Assembly (NCBI GenBank): GCA_026418875.1 | Contig: JAOAAM010000171.1 | Span: 1-7,153 of the forward strand | From: Gemmataceae bacterium | GTDB lineage: Bacteria > Planctomycetota > Planctomycetia > Gemmatales > Gemmataceae | Reading direction: 5' to 3' | DNA length: 7,153 nucleotides | Shown here: piece by piece, positions 1-4,351 of the stretch | Layout of the letters: each line of letters opens with the position of its first letter | Position numbering within the stretch: the first letter of the stretch is position 1 | Made by a program: the position numbers and the translations under genes | The notes under the pieces: model-generated | Databases searched by the model: none | What the model was told of the DNA's origin: nothing | Seen by the model: the letters and a program-made list of their open reading frames with translations, nothing else

Positions 1-142
1 CGTGAAATCCGGCCGCGCTTCCGCGATCAAACCCCGCCCAAAAAGCCGGTTCGCTGACCGCCCGGCAGCCCGCCATCGCCATCCGTTCGTAATCGTCGGT
101 GACGCGGGAAATCATGTGCACATGGGGGTCGATGTAGTCCAT
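1..142 (-). CDS. TatD-family metal-dependent hydrolase, N-terminal part (runs off the left edge)
   Basis: Reading the minus strand from an ATG at 142-140 gives 47 codons that stay open to the window edge, starting [19 protein letters not shown]. The D5-P-H7-V-H9 segment is the HxH metal-binding motif that ends the first strand of TatD/amidohydrolase TIM barrels. The following stretch ([14 protein letters not shown], then [14 protein letters not shown]) matches my memory of the TatD-like hydrolase found in ebo gene clusters of cyanobacteria and planctomycetes, which are linked to export of secondary-metabolite precursors. A GGAG lies 8 bases upstream of the ATG, supporting this start. The remaining metal ligands lie outside the window, so enzyme activity cannot be judged. 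The gene is divergent from the transporter at 412; other ebo genes, if present, would lie to the left. Family call fairly sure; the ebo assignment is inference. Confidence 0.8.
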   Translation of the reverse strand, partial: MDYIDPHVHMISRVTDDYERMAMAGCRAVSEPAFWAGFDRGSAAGFH

Positions 143-355
143 TGGCGCGACTCCGGCTGATCCTCTCTCTCGCTCAGTCTACCGCAGGTCGGGGAGGAAA
201 AGAAGGTTGTCTGTCGGATGCGTCGGCGACCGAACAGCCCGTTGCGCGGTCAAGGTATTTCGCCATGCAATCGTGTTGCGAAAGCCGGTACGTCGGTCGG
301 CCAGCGTTGGTTGGCGTTGGCCAGATTTGCGGACGCCCTAAAGCCATCCGAGAAA

Positions 356-361
356 TATAAT
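356..361 (+). promoter_or_regulatory. Candidate -10 box (TATAAT) upstream of the nucleoside transporter
   Basis: A perfect TATAAT lies 50 bases before the ATG at 412, inside an otherwise GC-rich 269-bp divergent gap (143-411). I do not see a good TTGACA-like -35 box at 16-18 bp; TTGCGG at 327-332 is 23 bp away, which is too far. The match is exact and placed sensibly for a sigma-70-type promoter of the plus-strand gene, but it rests on one hexamer. The rest of the gap shows no gene that I can support on either strand. Confidence 0.45.
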
Positions 362-411
362 CCCCGCCATCCCGGTCAGAACAACCGCCGCAACGGAAGG
401 GCACAACGTTC

Positions 412-2124
412 ATGACTCACGAACGGGCCGATCTCGACGATCCACGAGACGACGATCCACAACGTAACGAACCGAGAAACGACGATTCACCACACAGCGA
501 TCCGCGACACGGCGATCCACGACGTGACAATCCCAGGCGGGACGATCCGCGACATGACCATCCAACCCGAGACTATGTCCGCTGGGGGCTACGGTTGGCC
601 GCTGTGGCGAGTTTCGGCATCGCGGTTTGGGTTCGGCATTTCGGCCGCAACCACGGCTTACCGTCCTTCTCCCGCGATGGGGCACTCGTCTTTACCTTGG
701 TGCTGGCCGCGGTCTGGCTCTTGTCCTTCCTCGAATGGCGTTGGCTTCAGTCCCCTGCCGTCCGCCGGTCCATCTGGTCGCTTCTCGGTGTTGCAGGCCT
801 CGTCCTCCTAACTTACCTCCTCGTTCAAGCGGATTGGATCGGACCCAACGGACAGGCACTTTTCGGAATAGCCTGTTTCCTCGGCTTGGCGGTGAGCGTC
901 TCGTCGCAATCCCAAGCCATCAATTGGCGCACCGTCGGCTGGGGGTTCGCCCTGCAAGTGTTCCTGGCGTTGATAATCCTCAAGTTCAGCCTCCGTTGGG
1001 AGGGGGAGACGATCCGCCCGGTCTACGAGCTGTTTCGTGCCGCCGGGGATCTGGTGACGCGATTTCTGTCGTACAGCGATCGCGGGGCGGAGTTCGTGTT
1101 CGGCGCATTGGCGGATCGCGGCGGCGCGATGACGCGGTCGTTCGGCCCCGGCGACTCTTACGTCTTCGCCTTTCGTGCCCTGCCGACAGTGATCTTCATC
1201 TCTGCATTCTTCACTGTCTTGTACCACATCGGCTTGTTGCCCTTCGTGGTCAAATGGATGGCCCGGGCGATGATGTGGTTCATGCGGACTAGTGGCGCGG
1301 AGTCGCTCTCCGCGGCGGCGAATGTCTTCATGGGCCAGACCGAAGCGCCTTTGATCGTGAAGCCATTCATCCCCCGGATGACGTCCTCGGAACTCTTGGC
1401 GATCATGGCCGGTGGCATGGCGACCATCGCCGGCAGCGTGATGGCAGTTTACATCGGCATGGGGGCCGACCCCGTGGCGATCCTGGCCACTAGTGTCATG
1501 GCCGCCCCCTGCGGGCTGTACATCGCGAAAATCGTCTTGCCCGAGACCGAGACACCCGAAACCTCTGGCTCGGCCCCCGTCTCGTTGGAATCGCCCCATC
1601 GGAACATCATCGACGCTTTCTCTGCCGGCGCTTCCGACGGCGTGCAATTAGCCATCAACATCGCCGCGATGCTGATCGCCTTCATCGCTCTCATCGCCAT
1701 GATTGATTCCGTGCTGGGCTTGCTGCACGACGACCTGTCGCTTCGGCTCATCTTCGCTCGACTGTTCGCACCGGCGGCCATGCTCATCGGCGTCGAACCG
1801 GCCGATGTCGAAAAGGTAGGCGGTCTGTTGGGGACGAAGTTGGCGGCAAACGAATTCGTCGCCTACGCCGACCTGGCAAGGGATTACGTGACTCGCGAGG
1901 CCGGAACCATTCAGGTCCGTGGAATCAGCGTTCGCTCGTACCAATTGGCAACCTTCGCGTTGACGGGATTCGCCAATTTTGCCTCGATCGGGATTCAACT
2001 GGGCGGAATCGGGGCGATGGCTCCGAGTCGAAGGCGCGATTTGGCGCGATTGGGCGGCCGTGCCCTGTTCGTGGGCTTTGTGGCAACCATGCTCAACGCG
2101 GCCATCGCGGGCGTCCTGCTGTGA
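412..2124 (+). CDS. Concentrative nucleoside transporter (CNT/NupC family)
   Basis: This 570-residue inner-membrane protein belongs to the CNT family, which imports nucleosides with a cation gradient. GQTEAPL at residues 308-314 is the conserved helical-hairpin-1 motif whose Q-T-E contacts the nucleoside in Vibrio cholerae CNT. NEFVAY (480-485, E481) and GFANFASIGIQLGGIG (519-534; F520, N522, S525) match the second substrate-binding half, with all key residues kept. Hydrophobic helices lie at about 57-76, 88-108, 120-140, 147-165, 175-191, 255-275, 325-350, 355-375, 410-432, 445-460, 510-530 and 550-570. Classical NupC has about 400 residues; the extra length is at the N-terminus: a hydrophilic repeat tail (residues 9-54) and additional membrane segments. 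The ATG has GGAAGGG upstream with 10-base spacing, slightly long, and no better in-frame start lies downstream before the first helix. It appears monocistronic. Purine versus pyrimidine preference cannot be told. Confidence 0.93.
   Translation: MTHERADLDDPRDDDPQRNEPRNDDSPHSDPRHGDPRRDNPRRDDPRHDHPTRDYVRWGLRLAAVASFGIAVWVRHFGRNHGLPSFSRDGALVFTLVLAAVWLLSFLEWRWLQSPAVRRSIWSLLGVAGLVLLTYLLVQADWIGPNGQALFGIACFLGLAVSVSSQSQAINWRTVGWGFALQVFLALIILKFSLRWEGETIRPVYELFRAAGDLVTRFLSYSDRGAEFVFGALADRGGAMTRSFGPGDSYVFAFRALPTVIFISAFFTVLYHIGLLPFVVKWMARAMMWFMRTSGAESLSAAANVFMGQTEAPLIVKPFIPRMTSSELLAIMAGGMATIAGSVMAVYIGMGADPVAILATSVMAAPCGLYIAKIVLPETETPETSGSAPVSLESPHRNIIDAFSAGASDGVQLAINIAAMLIAFIALIAMIDSVLGLLHDDLSLRLIFARLFAPAAMLIGVEPADVEKVGGLLGTKLAANEFVAYADLARDYVTREAGTIQVRGISVRSYQLATFALTGFANFASIGIQLGGIGAMAPSRRRDLARLGGRALFVGFVATMLNAAIAGVLL
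436..570 (+). repeat. Nine degenerate 15-bp tandem repeats coding the transporter's N-terminal tail
   Basis: Nine contiguous 15-base units begin at 436, 451, 466, 481, 496, 511, 526, 541 and 556, with consensus GACGATCCRCGACRY. Because 15 is a multiple of three, each unit gives five residues with consensus D-D-P-R-x, producing an acidic/basic, proline-spaced, disordered tail just before the first membrane helix. Units have diverged by several substitutions each but no indel breaks the period. It looks like an old in-frame minisatellite expansion, so copy number may differ between strains. Confidence 0.85.
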
Positions 2125-2151
2125 CGATCGCGGCGAGGGAACAGGAGTTTC

Positions 2152-2204
2152 CGGATTCTTGGATTTACCCCGTCGCATCTAGCTTTCCAAGTTTGCGGAA
2201 TCCG
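2152..2204 (+). other. Bulged 12-bp hairpin downstream of the transporter
   Basis: CGGATT (2152-2157) pairs with AATCCG (2199-2204), and directly inside it CTTGGA (2158-2163) pairs with TCCAAG (2186-2191). The two helices stack on the left strand and are separated by a 7-base bulge (2192-2198) on the right; the end loop is 22 bases. It begins 27 bases after the transporter stop. There is no clear T-run straight after it, so it is not a classic intrinsic terminator; a 3' mRNA-stabilising element or a Rho-type end is possible. The rest of the gap up to 2297 holds only a 9-bp direct repeat, CTTGCCGTG at 2225-2233 and 2267-2275. Confidence 0.4.
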
Positions 2205-2297
2205 TGCGTTAGCCAGATTTTCCGCTTGCCGTGAATTATCGCGTCAGAATCACGAAGAGGATTTTTCTTGCCGTGCCGATGAATCCAGCGTGAACGG

Positions 2298-2333
2298 CGA
2301 CGGCCACCTGCCATGTCAGGCCAGGAGCCGTCG
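2298..2333 (+). other. Two-tier hairpin in the leader of the barrel-like protein gene
   Basis: CGACGGC (2298-2304) pairs perfectly with GCCGTCG (2327-2333), and inside it CCTG (2307-2310) pairs with CAGG (2317-2320) around a 6-base loop. It lies 56 bases before the ATG at 2390 and has no T-tract after it. It may be part of a structured 5' leader. I do not recognise it as a known riboswitch, and chance pairing in GC-rich DNA is a live alternative. Confidence 0.3.
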
Positions 2334-2370
2334 GCCTGAATAACGCCTGTTCGTCCCGCTTTCCCCTTCC

Positions 2371-2386
2371 CGTGTCAGGAGACACG
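2371..2386 (+). promoter_or_regulatory. Ribosome binding site displayed in a hairpin tetraloop
   Basis: CGTGTC (2371-2376) and GACACG (2381-2386) form a perfect 6-bp stem around the tetraloop AGGA (2377-2380), which is the core of the Shine-Dalgarno sequence AGGAG for the ATG at 2390. This decides the start of the downstream gene: the upstream in-frame GTG at 2372 lies inside the stem and has no ribosome site of its own. Confidence 0.6.
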
Positions 2387-2389
2387 ATT

Positions 2390-3391
2390 ATGAAGCGTCG
2401 CTTCCTCTTCGGCATGATGTTGTCCACGTTCATCCCCCTCTCCGTCTTGGCGCAAACCCCCGGGTCGGGCGAGCGGCTGCTGCGGGAGGCGGCCACTTGG
2501 GAGGTTCGTCGGCCCGAGCCTCTGCCCGTCACTTTCGACGATGACGACTGGGTCGCAAAAGTCACCGAGGAAGAAACCAGCGTCCGCCCAGCGACCCGGG
2601 TCGAGGAGGCGCTTCGTGTGACCGTCCGAGGCCAAAGCCAAGAATTGCCGCCCGCGGATGCCGTCTCTGGTTCCGTCACCTCCGCCCCCGTTTACGCTGG
2701 TGTGGGAACCACGCATGAGAGTTCGTGCGGATCATGCAATAACTGCTGGACGCCGCCGCAAAACGGATTTGGCAGCCGAATCCGAAGCCGTGTCCAAAGC
2801 GTCATCGGAACCACTGGTCCAATCCGCGAGTGGTTCCGCTGCTTCGAACCGACGGTGTATCACCGCGGCACGATGTCGATCGAATTCGGCTCCAACTACT
2901 GGCGCAGCCCCATCTACGTCGAATCCGCCCTCGACACGCGCATGGTGCCCCTGAACACCCGCTTCGGCATCATGTTGAACGAGCCATGCCGTTTCGAGCG
3001 TCTGAAGGGCGTCTTCGAGTTGATGGGCGAAGTGGACACCATCCCCATCGTATGGGGCGGCGGTAGCATCATCGTCGGTGGCTCCGGCATCCTGCGCTAC
3101 CACCTCGTTCGCAATCACCGCCTCGTGCCCTACGTCCATGCCGGTTTCGGTGGCATCTGGACCGACTCGGCCGGATTCGCCAACAGCCCGACGACCTCCA
3201 ACTTCAACTTCATGTTCCAAGTGGCCTCGGGAAGCCACATCTTCCTGACCAAGAAGTGGGCGCTGTTCTCCGAGACGAGCTACACCATGATCCATCACTT
3301 GGGGATCGGTGCGGGACCGGGCTATCACGTCCTGGGCGGCTTGGCGGGGATCACGCGCTACTTCGGCGGGTCCGATTGCTGCCGCCGCTGA
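2390..3391 (+). CDS. Exported Cys-rich protein with outer-membrane beta-barrel-like C-terminal half
   Basis: This 333-residue protein opens with a Sec signal peptide (basic MKRR, hydrophobic core at 5-18, likely cleavage after VLA at 19-21). Residues 22-110 are acidic, low in hydrophobics and probably disordered. A C-x2-C-x2-C cluster follows at C113, C116, C119. From about 160 to the end the pattern changes to alternating, Gly- and aromatic-rich strands (MSIEFGSNYWR, GVFELMGEVDTIPIVWGGG, LVPYVHAGFGGIW, ALFSETSYTMIHH, HVLGGLAGITRYF), typical of a small outer-membrane barrel. The layout loosely recalls PagL/acyloxyacyl-hydrolase or OmpW-type barrels, but the PagL His-x-Ser catalytic pattern is not evident, so I do not assign lipid A deacylation. 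The start is set by AGGAG 9 bases upstream. Two more Cys end the protein (C330, C331). A terminator follows at 3452. Export is fairly sure; the exact family is not. Confidence 0.75.
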   Translation: MKRRFLFGMMLSTFIPLSVLAQTPGSGERLLREAATWEVRRPEPLPVTFDDDDWVAKVTEEETSVRPATRVEEALRVTVRGQSQELPPADAVSGSVTSAPVYAGVGTTHESSCGSCNNCWTPPQNGFGSRIRSRVQSVIGTTGPIREWFRCFEPTVYHRGTMSIEFGSNYWRSPIYVESALDTRMVPLNTRFGIMLNEPCRFERLKGVFELMGEVDTIPIVWGGGSIIVGGSGILRYHLVRNHRLVPYVHAGFGGIWTDSAGFANSPTTSNFNFMFQVASGSHIFLTKKWALFSETSYTMIHHLGIGAGPGYHVLGGLAGITRYFGGSDCCRR

Positions 3392-3451
3392 TCCTTTGGC
3401 CTCGACGGGCAAAGTCGGCGAACGGCGTCGCTTCTCAGGTTCTTCACACCC

Positions 3452-3487
3452 AGGCCGCGGGTTCGACTCCCGCGGCCTAAATTTTTT
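3452..3487 (+). terminator. Strong intrinsic terminator with tRNA T-arm-like loop
   Basis: AGGCCGCGGG (3452-3461) pairs perfectly with CCCGCGGCCT (3469-3478), ten base pairs, nine of them G-C, around the 7-base loop TTCGACT. AAA and then six T follow (3482-3487). This is a textbook Rho-independent terminator 60 bases after the stop at 3391, so it should separate the barrel-like gene from the LolA-like gene. The inner five pairs plus loop are identical in form to a tRNA T-arm (GCGGG-TTCGACT-CCCGC). I could not build the D-arm, anticodon arm and acceptor of a full tRNA upstream. Confidence 0.8.
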
Positions 3488-3547
3488 CCCGCCGTCGGCG
3501 AACCTCCTATGGTAACCGCAGCCCTGAATCCCCCAGGAGAGTCTCAC

Positions 3548-4261
3548 ATGCGTCGATGCATCTGTCTCGTTGCCTTGCTTGGCTTGGTTGTGCCGGCCGT
3601 CGCGGAAGACTCCGATGCCCGCGACATCGTGAAAAAAGCAATCAAAGCAATGGGTCAAACTGAAGACCGATCCGTCAAAGCCGTGACCTACAAGGCAAAT
3701 GGGACGTTCTACGGGATGGGCATGGAACTGCCCTTCTCGGGAACGTGGACGATCGAATACCCGAACAAAACCCGCATTGAAATCACGGACTTTGTCACGA
3801 TCGTGGTCGATGGCAAACAAGGCTGGTTGAGCGCCATGGGCGGAACCTTGGACTTGCCCGAGGACCAACTGACCGAGCAACTCGAGTCCATTCACGCCGA
3901 TTGGGCATCGGAGATCGTGCCATTGCTCGGCAAAGACTTCAAACTGAGCCGGGTCGGCGAGGGCAAAGTGGACGATGTGCCGGTCGTGACGATCAAGGCG
4001 TCGTACCCTGGCCGCCGGGACCTCACCTTGCACTTCGACAAAGAAACAAGGTTGTTGCGGAAGCTGGAGCAAAAGGTCAAGGATGATTCCGGGATCGAAG
4101 TCAATCAAGAAACGCTGATCCAAGCCTACGGTCAAGCAGGACCGGTCAAAGTGCCGGGCAAATTGTTGATCAAACGCGATGGCCAGAAGTACCTGGAGGC
4201 GGAAATCACCGACTACAAGTACCTGGACAAGGTGCCTGAAGACACTTTCCGCCGTCCGTGA
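3548..4261 (+). CDS. Secreted LolA-like / outer-membrane lipoprotein-sorting-like protein
   Basis: The 237-residue product has a short signal peptide (MRRC, hydrophobic core at 5-16, likely cleavage after AVA at 17-19). A helix follows (DARDIVKKAIKAMGQ, 23-37), then a run of beta strands: VKAVTYKANGTFYG, FSGTWTIEYPNKTRIEI, FVTIVVDGKQGWLS, VPVVTIKAS, LTLHFDKETRLLRKLEQK and LEAEITDYKYLDKVPEDTF. The order of helix, a 'WTIEYPNKTRIEI' strand pair, a 'DGKQGW' turn and a late 'hFDKETrLLrKLe' strand is what LolA/LolB-fold periplasmic proteins of planctomycetes show. Such proteins may bind lipid or lipoprotein in the periplasm; the ligand here is unknown. Start: ATG with AGGAGA at 3535-3540, 8 bases from its GGAG; an in-frame ATG at 3509 exists but has no ribosome site. 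It is isolated from the upstream gene by a terminator. Confidence 0.75.
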   Translation: MRRCICLVALLGLVVPAVAEDSDARDIVKKAIKAMGQTEDRSVKAVTYKANGTFYGMGMELPFSGTWTIEYPNKTRIEITDFVTIVVDGKQGWLSAMGGTLDLPEDQLTEQLESIHADWASEIVPLLGKDFKLSRVGEGKVDDVPVVTIKASYPGRRDLTLHFDKETRLLRKLEQKVKDDSGIEVNQETLIQAYGQAGPVKVPGKLLIKRDGQKYLEAEITDYKYLDKVPEDTFRRP

Positions 4262-4287
4262 TCTGGACTTGCTGAAGCATCGAAGCG

Positions 4288-4348
4288 GGGCAGCGCCTCG
4301 CCTTCCCCTTGGGGTACAATCCCAATGCGAAGGTGAGAGGGGCTGCCC
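4288..4348 (+). repeat. Long inverted repeat covering the ribosome site of the SNF2 gene
   Basis: GGGCAGC (4288-4294) pairs with GCTGCCC (4342-4348). After one G/G mismatch CCTC (4296-4299) pairs with GAGG (4337-4340), and after a small internal loop CCTT (4301-4304) pairs with AAGG (4330-4333). That gives 15 pairs with a loop of about 25 bases that can itself fold (CCCC-TT-GGGG at 4305-4314). The right arm contains the purine-rich Shine-Dalgarno stretch GAGAGGGG (4335-4342), so in RNA the fold would bury the ribosome site of the ATG at 4352. It starts 27 bases after the LolA-like stop and could also serve as the 3' end of that transcript. Confidence 0.6.
4315..4320 (+). promoter_or_regulatory. 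Candidate -10 box (TACAAT) inside the inverted repeat loop
   Basis: TACAAT matches the sigma-70 -10 consensus at five of six positions and lies 31 bases before the SNF2 start codon. No convincing -35 box is visible 16-18 bases upstream. If used, transcription would start near 4327, so only the right arm of the surrounding inverted repeat would be transcribed and the ribosome site would stay free. Confidence 0.3.
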
Positions 4349-4351
4349 ATT

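Noticed and set aside
808..1647. Minus-strand open frame of 279 codons inside the transporter gene.
   Set aside because: It is antisense to a well-supported CNT gene, its product is low-complexity in H, D, R and G, and no ribosome site or domain supports it.
2372..2389. Upstream GTG start for the exported protein, adding six residues.
   Set aside because: It lies inside the hairpin that presents the ribosome site and would put charged residues before the signal peptide; the ATG at 2390 has correct SD spacing.
3395..3481. A full class II tRNA ending in the T-arm-like hairpin (TTTGGCC at 3395 against GGCCTAA at 3474).
   Set aside because: The acceptor pairs 6 of 7 and the T-arm is perfect, but no proper D-arm, anticodon stem or T33-type anticodon loop can be formed between them, and the hairpin continues past the T-stem into a terminator T-run.
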